From positions 248,001-312,000 of the forward strand of contig JADLSH010000286.1 of the NCBI GenBank assembly GCA_016169945.1: a DNA stretch of 64,000 nucleotides, written 5' to 3'. The translations under genes were made by a program, and so were the position numbers. The notes beneath the pieces were generated by a model that did no database searches, was not told where the DNA came from, and worked only from the letters and a program-made list of their open reading frames with translations. The stretch comes from Trachythela sp. YZ-2020 (taxonomy: Eukaryota; Cnidaria; Anthozoa; Malacalcyonacea; Clavulariidae). Numbering within the stretch: the stretch's first letter is position 1; each line of letters opens with the position of its first letter. This document shows, in pieces, positions 33,820 through 44,774 of this stretch.

Positions 33820-34870
33820 TACATAATATCATACCCACTTTATATAGTTGGGCAATTGATAATTTTATAGTTAAAAACAAAATAATATTTGTACAAATTA
33901 AAATATAAAAAATATACAATGTTGCGTGTTACCATGGTTACATTTGTCGAACTTCATGTTAAAATAACTTTTGGGGAGTAAATTGTTTGGTTCAAATGGG
34001 CGAGGGGATTCTGCATGCATGTATTTCTAGTATTATTAAGAGGCAACCTATCGACTACCGCTTGAACAAGACAACAAATAGCAGCTAAAAGGCAATTTTT
34101 TTTAATTGCTGTGTCGTGTAATTTCAAATATTTTCGAGAATTGAGACCACAAACCCCTTAACCCGACAAAGTCCTCATTTCTTGTGGAAGACATATATAG
34201 ATCGAAGCTCATAGAACAAACAATCGTCATATTGTCGGACTGATAGTGATTTGGAAATAATGCAGTCAGAAGAGAAGTGTCAAGTGGAAAAATCCTGGAC
34301 ATGCTAGGACATGGACAGGACAGGACATGAACGCAACAAGACAGGACTGGACAACAAGTTGCATCCCATAAATGGACTTCAATAGCAATAAAGACAATAA
34401 CAAAATATAGGCGTAAAATAGCTTGCATGAGACATGCAGTTTAAAGAGTTCTTTCCATAAATGAATCAACTAATTGTAAAATCTATTTCCGGTGTACTTA
34501 GAAAAGTGTTTTACGTATCTATGTTGAACTAAAATGTTGCTATGATGCAACGGCTTGAGCTACATATTATCCGTATAAAAGTGAGTATACATATTATCCG
34601 TATGAGTGAACTATATTAAAAGTCGAGCTACATATTATCCGTATGAGTGAACTATATACAGTACAAGTCATTTTAACGCCAAAAGAGTATAAAGCATAAA
34701 ATTAATATTGAATAAATCGTGATAAGAGTTTTAAAAAAACTCGCACATAAACACATTGCCGTGTCACATTTTTCAAATGCAGATACAGCGTATAAAATTT
34801 TAAATTTTGAATCGGCAGAAAAAATCGATTAACTATATAGCCATGACTGTAATTACAAACACTGCGTAAT
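33820..34870. other. Intergenic, no gene seen
   Basis: Contains three near-identical GAGCTACATATTATCCGTAT units at about 34557-34650 (short tandem-like repeats) and a GGACA-rich stretch at 34300-34355. No supported gene. Confidence 0.5.
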
Positions 34871-34882
34871 ATAGGAAAAATT

Positions 34883-35203
34883 CTATTTATCTTGTCGTAC
34901 CTTTCCCATTTTTCTCTTTGTTGCTATGGCTGTTTTGGCTTTGGCAGTCGGAGCGCATCTTCTACTTGCATCACAGAACAGACCCTGGTCACATTTTCCA
35001 TCTAACTCTCCAATACCACCACAAATTTCGCCTTGCACTTTAGCGCAAACTTGACAACAACAATGTTCGTCATAAACCAGACCACCTTTACATTTTTGTT
35101 TCAAAATCTCTTCGCTTTCACACGGACCGATATATGTGCCATAGCATTCGAGCGCTTGAGATGACGAGAGGGAAACGAGCAACAACAAGACGTATACAAG
35201 CAT
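34883..35203 (-). CDS. Secreted single IGFBP-domain protein
   Basis: A 106-residue frame starting MLVYVLLLLVSLSSSQA, a clear signal peptide with predicted cleavage after about residue 17. The mature part has 11 cysteines in the spacing of the N-terminal IGFBP domain: C-x7-C, QKC, the crowded HCCCQVC cluster (in place of the family's GCGCCxxC), GEICGG, GKCDQGLFC and RRC. It ends with a basic, Lys-rich tail (KTAIATKRKMGKVRQ) and stops. Invertebrate single-IGFBP-domain proteins are small secreted proteins of about this size, implicated in growth-factor binding or immunity; function here is inferred. No intron is needed. ATG is the first in-frame Met and is followed at once by the signal peptide. 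There are no neighbours within 1.4 kb on the 5' side. Confidence 0.85.
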   Translation of the reverse strand: MLVYVLLLLVSLSSSQALECYGTYIGPCESEEILKQKCKGGLVYDEHCCCQVCAKVQGEICGGIGELDGKCDQGLFCDASRRCAPTAKAKTAIATKRKMGKVRQDK

Positions 35204-36600
35204 CTTATTCGTCTTTATCTAAATCAAAAGTACAAAATTTTTTGTAAATTTTTGCACTCAGCATCAGTGATAGGAATGAATATGTTCCAGTTTCTAAAAA
35301 CTAAAATTTTCATCAATTTGAATACCCTCCAGTCATGCAATAGTCATCTTTTTTCAAAAAGAAGATAATTACCTTACCTGATAGTTCTGCACAGATCAAA
35401 TACTTCAGTTCTTTAGGGAATTAGAAGCTAAGTTTTTCGCTTATTCTAAATGTTGTTTCAACCTATTGACTACCAGGATAATCTGGATCTAGTCCGAGAT
35501 TTCTTGTTAATATATAGCAGACTTCTATGACGTATATTTCACGCACACGCACCCACACGAGTAACAAACTTCCGTGTTGCAACTATTTGAGTGCGTGTAA
35601 CTAATTACCATTTTCATTATGAATTTGTAGCTTGATATTGGCAGCGAAGTTCATGAACAGTTCGTGATATTCACAAGGCTATATATTATTGATATTCTTA
35701 ACGTTCTTTACTGCAAGAATATACCACGTTATACTGTATATGTAACCTTAATTAGGATTTTTGATTGAGTCATCATACTCATCAATTATTCATTATTTTG
35801 CTTACAATAAACACCTTAGAAATTGAACATGCATGTTAAACATGCCAATGCATTGTTTAATAACTGACAATGACATAGATGCTCAATCGTAATAATTGCG
35901 TCATAATTATTTTATTATATACCAAGATTTTAGGTATGACGTCTAAATGCTGGCCGCTAGGATTAACAACATGACATTTATCAATTAAAATATATGACAT
36001 TGGTAACATCATTACGTATTAAACTTGCGTACACATATCGGAAAATAATTTTGAATAAATGATGTTATAGGAAACGTAAACAGACTCGTAATTACGTGTT
36101 TTTAAGACTCATTGAATAATCAGATTATATACCACTACGATGTATGAATGAATACCTTTGTGATTTCGGCCCAGAAAAACTGGCGTACGTAGCACTAGCT
36201 TTAATTTGGCTCAAATCGAATAGACATAAACTGAACGGTTAAATAAACAAAACAAGTAAACAACACATTCAGCCAAATCACCAATCCAATCATAGTCATT
36301 ATGAAACAAATATGCATGGTTTAGAAAGTCGACAAAAGCCATTGTTCTATGTTTTTGTTCATTCTCCATGCACATGGAAATTTGTCCACCATCACGCCGA
36401 GTGAACGCATTGTTCTTCTCTACTGTATTATGAATCGATTAAGGAATAGCAATCTTAGGCTTCAATTTCCCACACAGTAATGTTTGAATATCAACAGACC
36501 AATTCGACAATTCGTAGTGTCGACTGCGCATCGAAATGACGCGTTCTGCGTCGGGATAAAATTGCAGTTGACTCATAACATGTAGCTGAGACTGGAAGTT
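35204..36600. other. Upstream region of the IGFBP gene, no other gene seen
   Basis: AT-rich sequence without a supported frame or repeat end. Any promoter of the IGFBP-like gene should lie here, but no convincing TATA box or site cluster was found. Confidence 0.5.
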
Positions 36601-36602
36601 AG

Positions 36603-36745
36603 AAAATATGCATATGGCACAATATTCAATTGTTCAATCATCATTTTTGGTTTTACAAATATCCACAATAGAACTGCAATGTGATTTGAATAGGCAAAAC
36701 GTTGCTCGAAGAACAATTATTCAGTTTCGCACGGTTGACTCGCTT
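36603..36745 (+). repeat. Dispersed repeat, copy of 2695-2840
   Basis: Same orientation and landmarks as the copy at 2695-2840. It continues into GGTTGACTCGCTTCAAATTT, where the other copy diverges. Confidence 0.7.
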
Positions 36746-36829
36746 CAAATTTCACAAAGAAATTTGCTTTCCACAGAGGACAAAGTGTTTTAGTACAAAA
36801 ATGCGCAGTTGACACTACGAATTGCTCTA

Positions 36830-37135
36830 CGAGGAGTCCCAAAAAAAAGTGACACTATAGAAATGATCTCATTGTTCTTAAACCGCTCTTAAACGCGCGT
36901 GATTACACACCTGGAAATTTAATAAAAATTCGGTATTAGGGTAAATTGTGTTACAACAAATACTCGTTGCTCTGTAGTCAATTGAACCATTATTGTTACT
37001 CCAACTGATCGTATGATTTACGTGTAATTTGATTTTTATGGTAATAGGAGTTATTTTAAATTCCAGAAGCAGAAGTTTATGCACTTGTGGGTTTAGCATA
37101 GTGCTCAGGCATTCAAATTATAACAATAGGATAAA
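36830..37135 (-). mobile_element. mariner MITE, right end lost
   Basis: Nearly identical to 14920-15240 from the CCCAAAAAAAAGTGACACTA terminus through the transposase start remnant (minus strand). It stops at AATAGGATA. The right inverted end is replaced by unrelated sequence containing a short TTAGGG run (37153-37168). A mariner-type right end (TTTTTTTGAGACACCCTG) occurs only at 37362-37379, flanked by TA. Confidence 0.8.
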
Positions 37136-37379
37136 AATTACAATTCGTAATGTTAGGGTTAGGGTTAGGAACGTAAACACGAACCCATGAGCAAAGTAAA
37201 TTGTGTACATCAAACAAACAATAAGATTTTTAACTCACTTTGTGTGGTTATTCTAATTTCAAGGAATATTCGAACGTATTTTCAAATCCCAGGAGCATCA
37301 TAAGTTGCACAGGCATTGCAATGCTAATTGCAGTGGATGTTATGCAAATTGTAGTGTTTGCAGTTTTTTTGAGACACCC

Positions 37380-37595
37380 TGTACACAGTATAGAGACGAC
37401 CAGTAGGGCCACTCAATTGAAATTTTGTGTGGCCGCTCATTACGCATTGGCAGCCAGTCAATTGCTTTTTCTGGCCAATAAGCAAGCTGGAGTAACTTTC
37501 CTGGCCAGTAAACTGCATATTTTTGCATAAAAAGCCGGCTACAAGTTGCATCGCCGAGTGGCCCTACTGGTCGTCTCTATACTGTGACCCTGTAT
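37380..37595. repeat. Foldback hairpin
   Basis: CAGTATAGAGACGACCAGTA and GGGCCACTC at the left are inverted as GAGTGGCCC and TACTGGTCGTCTCTATACTG at 37555-37585. The loop holds GCCAGTCAATTGC/GCTGGAGTAACTTTCCTGG inverted bits. Short TGTA(C/T) flanks are present. Non-coding. Confidence 0.8.
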
Positions 37596-37701
37596 TACAA
37601 CTGCCGTTCAAACTTAAGGTACGTTTACACGCTGCGATTTGTCGGACCGATTTCAGATTCACTTTAATTTTATTTGAAGAATACGTAGAATGGCCTCGGT
37701 G

Positions 37702-37990
37702 GGGCTTCGGTGGCGCAGTCGTCGGAGCAAGCGCGTTTCACCTCTGAGTTGTGGGTTCGATTCTCGCTGGGGACTCTACTCATGTGAAAAGAGTAAGTCA
37801 GCGCTCTACCGAAAGTCGTGGGTTTTCTCCGGGCACTTCGGTTTCCTCCCACAGGGAAAGTTGACTGGGTGGGTTAGGATATATAGATTAGGAAAGTAAT
37901 ATATATCACAATTGTTGTAAAAATATATAGTGTAGGCTAAGTACGTAATATAGGTAAGCGAAATACTTGATGTAATCGGTCACTGAAAAG
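37702..37990 (+). repeat. tRNA-derived SINE
   Basis: A-box-like GGTGGCGCAGTCGTCGGAGC at 37709 and B-box GGTTCGATTCTC at 37753, in tRNA-like spacing. They are followed by a GC-richer body with GGGTTTTCTCCGGGCACTTC and TCCTCCCACAGGGAAAG, a conserved-looking central part as in metazoan SINEs. Base composition is clearly higher in GC than the flanks. Confidence 0.75.
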
Positions 37991-38121
37991 CCCCGACGGG
38001 GAGTGAGCTGAATAATATATGTATAAGAATATATTTAATCTACAAAAATACCATCATTGGCATATAGGATACATACATAAAAATACACTTTTACATTACT
38101 TCATACTTAAAACTACAAAAG

Positions 38122-38480
38122 TTATAACATATCGTATACTGTTAGTATGTCAAAGCAGTATTTTGCGACTAAAGACATTATTGTTTTGTCTTGCATAGAA
38201 AGAACATATTTAAATATATCTTGATAAGCGAATGAAGAAAAAGAATTATTTATATTACAAAGATTAGCAATAAATTTTGTTCTGAGATCGACGAGCTTTG
38301 TATTACTGCATGACATTAGGTAATGCTGTTTATTCCCAATCTCATTTAGATCACAATGTTTACATAATCTATCATTGTATGAAACATTGTTATATCGACC
38401 AGTTTCAACAGGTAATTTATGTGCTGAAATTCTTAATTTTGTAACAGCTTGACGGTGTATATGTAATGGCAAATAGCAAA
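38122..38480 (-). pseudogene. LINE C-terminal fragment, same family as 7322-9095
   Basis: The frame reads RQAVTKLRISAHKLPVETGR, RLCKHCDLNEIGNKQHYLMS, CSNTKL. This is nearly the same motif series as in the 7.5-9.1 kb LINE (RQAITKMRISAHKLPVEYGR, CTVCQSNEIG, HYLMSCSN), including the CxxC...H...C cluster. It is 5' truncated at about 38470 by the TTAA element end and the stop is at 38122. Confidence 0.8.
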
Positions 38481-38526
38481 ACCTAAAATCGGCCCGACAA
38501 GTCGCAGCGTGTAAACGTACCTTTAA

Positions 38527-41250
38527 AAAATGCTTTATCGTAGGTAAACCTGCTGTAATTAAATATTGATCGCTTCGTGTGATATGTAAATAGGATTAGT
38601 TTGCTAAGATGCCAATTCCGTAGTGTGGATAATTTGATTATACAAAGAGTCTAAATTAAAGTAGAGTAGTGTAGAGGTCTGTGGTATGTAGATCTGTCAT
38701 TGACCTTGAAAGCAAAACAATTGTGGTAATGCTAGACAGTAATTCGAATCTTATATATATATAGTTACCTACGTGTTCTCTAAAACTATACATGTTGAAA
38801 CATACCATATGCTAATCCTATTACCGGCCAACCTTTGGACGTCATAACTTGGTCGAGCTACTACAAATGTTTCCAAACATTTTTACAGTCTATTTTACCG
38901 GCAAAATTTTATTGGTAAGAAACCTTACGCACAGTAATGTTCCCGCTCATAGTATATGATACGCATTTCACGGACTAATTAAAGGAAGGTCATGACCCTA
39001 TTTTGATGTTGTCCGCAGGAATACTCAAGATTAATACGCTTGCTTAATACAACGTGTTCATGTAAAACACTTATCAAAAGCACCTTTCCAGTAATGCGTT
39101 GTTGTTACTTGCGTATACCGACGAAAAAGTTTAATTTCACGTAAAGGTTCCTTTTTTAATAATTACTTTCATAACATTTTAAGTCTCTAATAATGAATTT
39201 ATCATAAAATATTCAATATGATTTTGAAATACTCTAAATTTACTTTCGTATACGTATAGTTGACTGATTAATGGTAATTGCTTAGCATGCATTTATAGAT
39301 TTCTATTGTATATTCGCGGTAACGTTTTCCTTATGACTTTACTGACAACTCTGTTTCTCAACTCTTTGCGTGGTTTTCAGTGAAATATTTTGGAACAAAA
39401 AAAGTGTAGCAATAATTCCGTGATGAAAAGCTCGAATATAATGCTATTTTCACACTTATAATCGTTTGACAGAAATCAATGTTTTGACGGCTATAAGCGT
39501 TTACGCACAAGGACCTTGCAATTGAGTCAAATCTTACCAAAACTTGAATAAGTCTTGCAAAGTCGGAATTTTCCGTGCGCAAATTAGTATTCAGAAATCA
39601 GCATATCATACGATATATTTTAGCAGTTTAATTTCCAACTTTGTCATTGGCATTTTGGTGTTTTATTTTATTTTTTACAATTTCATGATCATGTATATTG
39701 CAACCAGCCTAAAATTTAATGGTCGTATTTGTTTGTAAAGCTTAATAGTGTGTTTTGACGAAACAAGTCTTTTACCATAGCTATTTATTGCACAATTTTA
39801 CCACACAAATAGCTTAGTTGAAGGTAAACAAAAAAATCAAACAAATCTCCCAATAGCTTGTATATAAATTTGGTAATTGTTTTTTCTGGAATGCTTTCTG
39901 GGTCAGTAGAAGTACTGTTCGGCAAAGTTCTGATATAGACCAGGCCATTCCTGTGAAAAGTTTAAATCCGGGGAGAACTTGTTGAAGGGGGGGGGGGGGG
40001 GTAATGATGTTACGTAGTGAAGCCTTCAAGGGAGAAGCAAGTTGACTGGTAATGATATTACTATATATTACTGTTTTAATATGCACGAAAATATTAAACG
40101 ATCTGCGGCTTCGACGATTCTGCACAAATGTGCTGTCGCGCTTACGTGTAATCAACTTAATCCTTATCCCCCTTAAGCAATATATGTAAGACTAGAAGTT
40201 ACTATCGCAAGGGAAGTGCTGCCTTACGGCCTAAAGTCCTGGGGATTGATTATACCAAAAAGCTTCACTTATTTAAATTGCCTTATATATACACTGTATG
40301 TATGAATTTATTTTGTTTAACAATGCAATAATTACTATATACTGTAAAGTGTACTTCGGATTTTCATATTTACACATGTGATTGTTGGACCAATGTTTTA
40401 AACCGTCTTCACTTGTCAAAATGTCTAGAAGAACATAATTAGGAAGAACAAACATATATATTTTAACGTGATATGATTAGTTTGTTGCAAGTTTTCATAT
40501 TCTTTCCAAGTAATAATAGTCTACTGTATTTTCCAATTGGTAAACAAGACAGTGCCATTCATTTTTTGTCCAATATGCAGATGTTTTGTATTTATTTAGC
40601 ATGTACTGGTAGTGTCCATTGTTGGCCATCATATTGTCCAATAACTTGTTAGGTTACTGTACATATAAAGGTATGTAATATCTTGATATACAATGTTCCT
40701 GACACCATATGGTAGATTGGAAACAAGTACAGTAATTTAATAATACATGGCAGATTCCATATCCCATTGCATTAGATGTATTGTAATATATCCATACAAT
40801 CTTGTAAATCAGCATTCTTGTTTTAATAGAAATACACTTCTGTTAATCCAGAAGCTCCCATCCATTTTCATGAGATGTACAGTAATAGATCCATGTTATA
40901 TTTTGGCTGTAACAACCATTTGGTTTGATCCAGCAGTTAACATGGCGCAATTCACATGCGTCAGAATTGGAAAACTATGGGAAAAAATAATTGGTAGCAT
41001 GAGCTATTTATGTGGAAACATAGTAGAACATAACTGAATGAAAATAAAAGTAGGGCAGGGGGAGGGGTTAATTAAACAAACTTACCCTTCTTTTGTCTTC
41101 CAAATCATAATATTTTCATACATACAATGATAACAAGGAGTAAATTAGTAATTATATAATAAATTATATTATTTAAAAGGGCATATACTCAAAGTACATA
41201 CCAAACTATAACTGGGATCTATATATGAAATCCTTCTCTTAATCAAAGTC
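38527..41250. other. Intergenic, no gene seen
   Basis: Nothing gene-like in 2.7 kb. There is a G-run at 39988-40001. Between 40600 and 40940 short ACTGTACAGTAA/TACTGTAC motifs recur. Confidence 0.5.
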
Positions 41251-41254
41251 AATA

Positions 41255-42001
41255 GTTTGTTGTTCTAAATGCACTGCTGGTAGCCTGTGCTAACTGATCC
41301 AGCCTGTTTTCTTCTTCAAGCCTATATTGTAAGTTAGCGGATGATATCAAGCTTGTTAATCGTTCATACGTCATTGGTTCAATGACACAAGATGCAAGTG
41401 ATTTTACTCTGCTAATAGCAACATAAGAAACTCCAGCAGTTCTTTCAGATTTGCCAATATCTATCCATGCTTTTGGAAGTGTAAGTCCTTGGCTCTTGTG
41501 TATTGTTAGAGCCTAAGCAAGCCTAAGAGGTAACTGTTGCCTCTCATGGAAACCTATTTCTGTCTGTGATGTGACTGTGATTGGATATATTGGGATACAC
41601 AATGGTTGGTTTTCATTAAAAACAGGTCCTCTATAGTTTTCAAATTCTACTGTTACCGCAATAGGTAAGTCAGGTAGTTGATGGTTGTTCTGATAGATAA
41701 TATCAACAACTGTTCCAGTAGCCCCATTGCAGAGGCCAACACTTGACCACAAATTCATGGTTAACATGACCCTAGCACCTTTTGCTAGAAACACAACAGG
41801 TTCTAACCCAGACATATCGTCTGAGGATATCTTTTTGGCCAATGCTGATGAATGGCGAGCTTTAATATGAGCAATTGGATGTTCAAGCTTTGTTAGCTGC
41901 TCATGGTTGTAATTACCAACTTGTTCATTACTATAAAAGAGTCTAGTAGAATTTTCAAAGTCACATAAATACAGGCAAGCTTGAAAAATATGCCAGGCCA
42001 C
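41255..42001 (-). pseudogene. PIF1-like helicase C-terminal relic
   Basis: The minus strand reads IAHIKARHSSALAKKISSDD, GLEPVVFLAKGARVMLTMNL, SSVGLCNGATGTVVDIIY, FHERQQLPLRLA, stop (TAG at 41513-41515), ALTIHKSQGLTLPKAWIDIG, GVSYVAISRVKSLASCVIEP. These are the C-terminal motifs of PIF1/RRM3-type SF1 helicases: L-KGA-VMLT-N, the LCNGA(T/R)G box, T-HKSQG-T (motif V) and YVA-SRV (motif VI). A single TAG replaces an aromatic codon. Otherwise the frame is intact to about 41270, where YRLEEENRLDQLAQATSSAF and a stop end it. The N-terminal motor half with Walker A is missing. Such helicases occur as host genes, in Helitrons and as repeated PIF1-like families; no Helitron ends were found. Confidence 0.8.
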
Positions 42002-42569
42002 CGTGGTCAGGCAAACCTTTCAAGCTTGCCCGGTGTGGATATACACTCAGAGTAACATCACAAACATCATATTCACCTGAGTACATAACACCAACAGGCA
42101 ACATAGAAAAAAGAAATCTGTTGGGTGTTGATAAAACCGAAAATTCGACTTGGTCAATGGTTTGCTATCCAAAAATGGCAGAATAAATGCTTGCATGCAC
42201 AGCATAAGAAAGGTTAAATAATTTGCATGTATAGTATTGTTTAAAAATTTTGATCTTTCTTTAAAAATATCCAGTTGGGTTTATGGTTTTTGAGGTTACA
42301 ATTGATATTACTTGGTACGATTATGTTTGTACGATTATGTTCAGTTAATAAAAATACAACTTGCAATTCTTGGTTTATACTATTCATGAAGGCCATGGCA
42401 TATATATTTATAGGGCAACATCAAAACTTATTATCAATTTCAATCTGCATGATTCCTCACACTGGCTATACTATAGCATATATATAGTCATGCATTGACA
42501 TGGGCAATTTGGTTTAATCTACAACTTTCCAAAACGATTTGGGAGTTGGGACACATACTGCATAGGTGA
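42002..42569. other. Intergenic, no gene seen
   Basis: Non-coding. The PIF1 relic breaks off at 42001 and nothing else is recognisable before the hAT element. Confidence 0.5.
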
Positions 42570-42577
42570 ATACCTAT

Positions 42578-43638
42578 CAGTGGCGTGCTGGCTTGTGTTC
42601 GCCAGGGGAGGCCAGCTGAAAATTTGGCGCCCCCTTGTAATATGTGTATGGTTGAGCCACAGAATAAGAATTAACCAGAAGGTTCACTCGGCGAAAATCT
42701 GTCCTCGAGCTAAACAAGTGTAATGCAACCTCGTACCCAGTTCACTCCTATACTATTTCCTATTAAAATGCTCAGTCCGCGCTCGTTTCAGATCCCTAAA
42801 CAAGTGTAGCAAGCGTGAAAAAGCGTGACTAGTCTTTAGTATTAGAGTGAACCTTCTGGTTTATTCTGTGGTTGAGCGTCGTGGAGGCGAGACCTCTCGG
42901 GGGGTCCGGGGGCATGCCCCCCCGGGAAAATTTTGAAATTTAGAGTCCCTGAAATGCTATTTCTTGCGTTTTGGGTAGCGATTTGACGAAATTCTGAGAA
43001 AAATAAAACATCGTGTAAAATAAAAATGCGCAAGAAACAACACATTCAGGAGTTTGAATAAATAATTCATAGAGGACTTAGTTTTTTTCTTAAACAAAGA
43101 AAAGTAGACGGCGAACATTCATGAAGTAGACGGTGAACTTACCAGTGATCGTAAGCCAAATCATTTCACATTTCACAATTAACAATTTACACCTTTGAGA
43201 TATTACAGACTGGACAGTAATGCTTGTAGTTGTAGGTAGCTGGTGAATTTTTAATCCTCGTATAAGTCGTATTCCGACTAACAGAACTCAAATTAAGCTC
43301 GCGTACTAGCACTTTGAACAGTGCTTGCGGCAGTGCAGTAGTAAGTAATGCGATATTGCGATAGCCAACATAAGAAAACCTGGGATATCGGAAATCACTA
43401 ATATTTATCGGATAAGTTTATCAAATAGACGACAATCTATCAATCATTAACTATCTCAAACTCTTTTTCTCTCGTTGGCTCGTCGGATCTGCCAAAATTC
43501 CAATTCGGACTAGCGCTTTTGTGTGGGCTTTTGTGTGATTTGTGCAATTTCGGCGCCCCATTTATGTTTTGGCGCCCCCTAAAAAATCGTTGCTGGGGGG
43601 GCCATGGCCCCCCGGCCCCCCCTGCCAGCACGCCACTG
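42578..43638. mobile_element. Non-autonomous hAT-type element, perfect 8-bp duplication
   Basis: 1,061 bp with ends CAGTGGCGTGCTGGC and the inverse, flanked by ATACCTAT on both sides (42570-42577, 43639-43646). It shares its ends and GGGGGC-rich subterminal parts with 23528-24103, so it is the same family in a longer form. No transposase frame. A second inverted element is nested at about 42656-42873. Confidence 0.92.
42656..42873. mobile_element. Nested short inverted-repeat element
   Basis: CACAGAATAAGAATTAACCAG / AAGGTTCACTC is inverted as GAGTGAACCTTCTGGTTTATTCTGTG at 42845-42872. GTTGAGC is repeated directly on both outer sides (7-bp duplication). This supports an insertion inside the hAT element. 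Confidence 0.65.
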
Positions 43639-44112
43639 ATACCTATAAAAGTAGACAGCTGTACTGATGTGTTGTGTTATTCCGACATATACTCGTCAAT
43701 TTATTATCGAGAAACTCCTCCTTTGACGCGTACAACACTATACAACATAAAACAGTGATCGGCAAAGCACTGTTTGCTCCCCTACAATGAAATTCCCGGT
43801 AAAAAAGCCTAGAGGTGCTCCACACATGTCTACCCGGATCAATCATCACCAGTCCCTTTTTGGGAACACCCCTATGCAAACCGAACAAAACGCTGGAACA
43901 ACCATCTCAAACTTGGTTCAACAAATCACAAAATCGTAAATGAGATTGGTAAAGTCCGAAATACCATTAATAAATACCACCCTATTCCAGTTATTATCTC
44001 AGACCATTTCGACCCAAAAATCTTAACAAAAGCGCACGTAGTAACCAAAAACGCTCGAATAAAAATAATTTAATAGATATTCAATCACTTACGCCAGGCA
44101 CATCCTTATCCA

Positions 44113-44595
44113 ATGGATTTTGTCATCAAAATAACAATACTTAAAAAAGTGTCCAAACGAACTTATTACTTGATCCAGCTCAAACGGGCCAACATTCCGC
44201 CAAAGGACCTGGTTTTATTCTACATAACATGTATTAGATCTGTTATCGACTACGGTATTATCGTGATCTACTATTCTTTACCAAAATATTTAAGTTCTGA
44301 TTTTGAAAGTTTACAGGAAAAAGCAATGAGAATCATCAACCCAAATATGAAGTATGAAGACGCATTAAGTACCTGTGGTGTTAAAACTTTGTGTGTCCAC
44401 CACGAAAACATATGCACTAGACTATTTCAGACAATAACCGCTGATGACAATCACGTGCTACGACCTTTGTTGCCACCTTCACATGCTCCGAATTACGATT
44501 TAAGGAATGAAAGGAAATTCGAAATGCCCAAATGTAATACTAACCGTTTTCTAACTAGTTTCATCGTGGCCTCATGTCGCAAATTAATTGCCTAA
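44113..44595 (+). pseudogene. LINE RT C-terminal region
   Basis: The frame reads TYYLIQLKRANIPPKDLVLF, YITCIRSVIDYGIIV, LPKYLSSDFESLQEKAMRII, YEDALSTCGVKTL, LLPPSHAPNYDLRNERKFEM, NRFLTSFIVASCRKLI. These are the thumb/C-terminal motifs of CR1-like LINEs (LKRA, FY-TCIR-V-DY, YLS--(I/F)E--Q--A-RII, YDLRN). 5' truncated: no RT fingers or palm precede it. The stop at 44595 is natural, followed by a 3' untranslated stretch ending in TATCTATCTAC near 44770. Confidence 0.85.
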
Positions 44596-44774
44596 TTTTT
44601 TACCTGATGTCCTGAACAATGTTTTACTATAATCTTAGAATTAAGTGTAACTATAACAATATGTAAATAACAATAATTTTAAAATTTTAATCATTTTAAA
44701 AGTTCATGTAAAAATACGCAAGTCAGCTTTTGGCTGCGAAGTGTTTTATTAAAAAATATCTATCTATCTACATA

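Larger units (their letters stand above)
37618..38522. mobile_element. TTAA-flanked element containing SINE and LINE pieces
   Basis: Ends GGTACGTTTACACGCTGCGA at 37618 and the inverse ending at 38522, with TTAA at 37614-37617 and 38523-38526 (one extra T at the right edge). Inside are a tRNA-derived SINE (37702-37990) and a LINE C-terminal fragment (38122-38480). No transposase is present. Confidence 0.7.

Noticed and set aside
37153..37168. TTAGGG repeats as a telomere
   Set aside because: Only two and a half units in an internal, transposon-rich position. Too short for a telomere and at most an interstitial scar.
37702..37790. tRNA gene
   Set aside because: The tRNA-like head is followed by a SINE body and lies inside a TTAA element.
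40747..41037. 96-codon plus-strand protein
   Set aside because: Built from recurring CTGTACAGTAAT-type motifs; no family resemblance.
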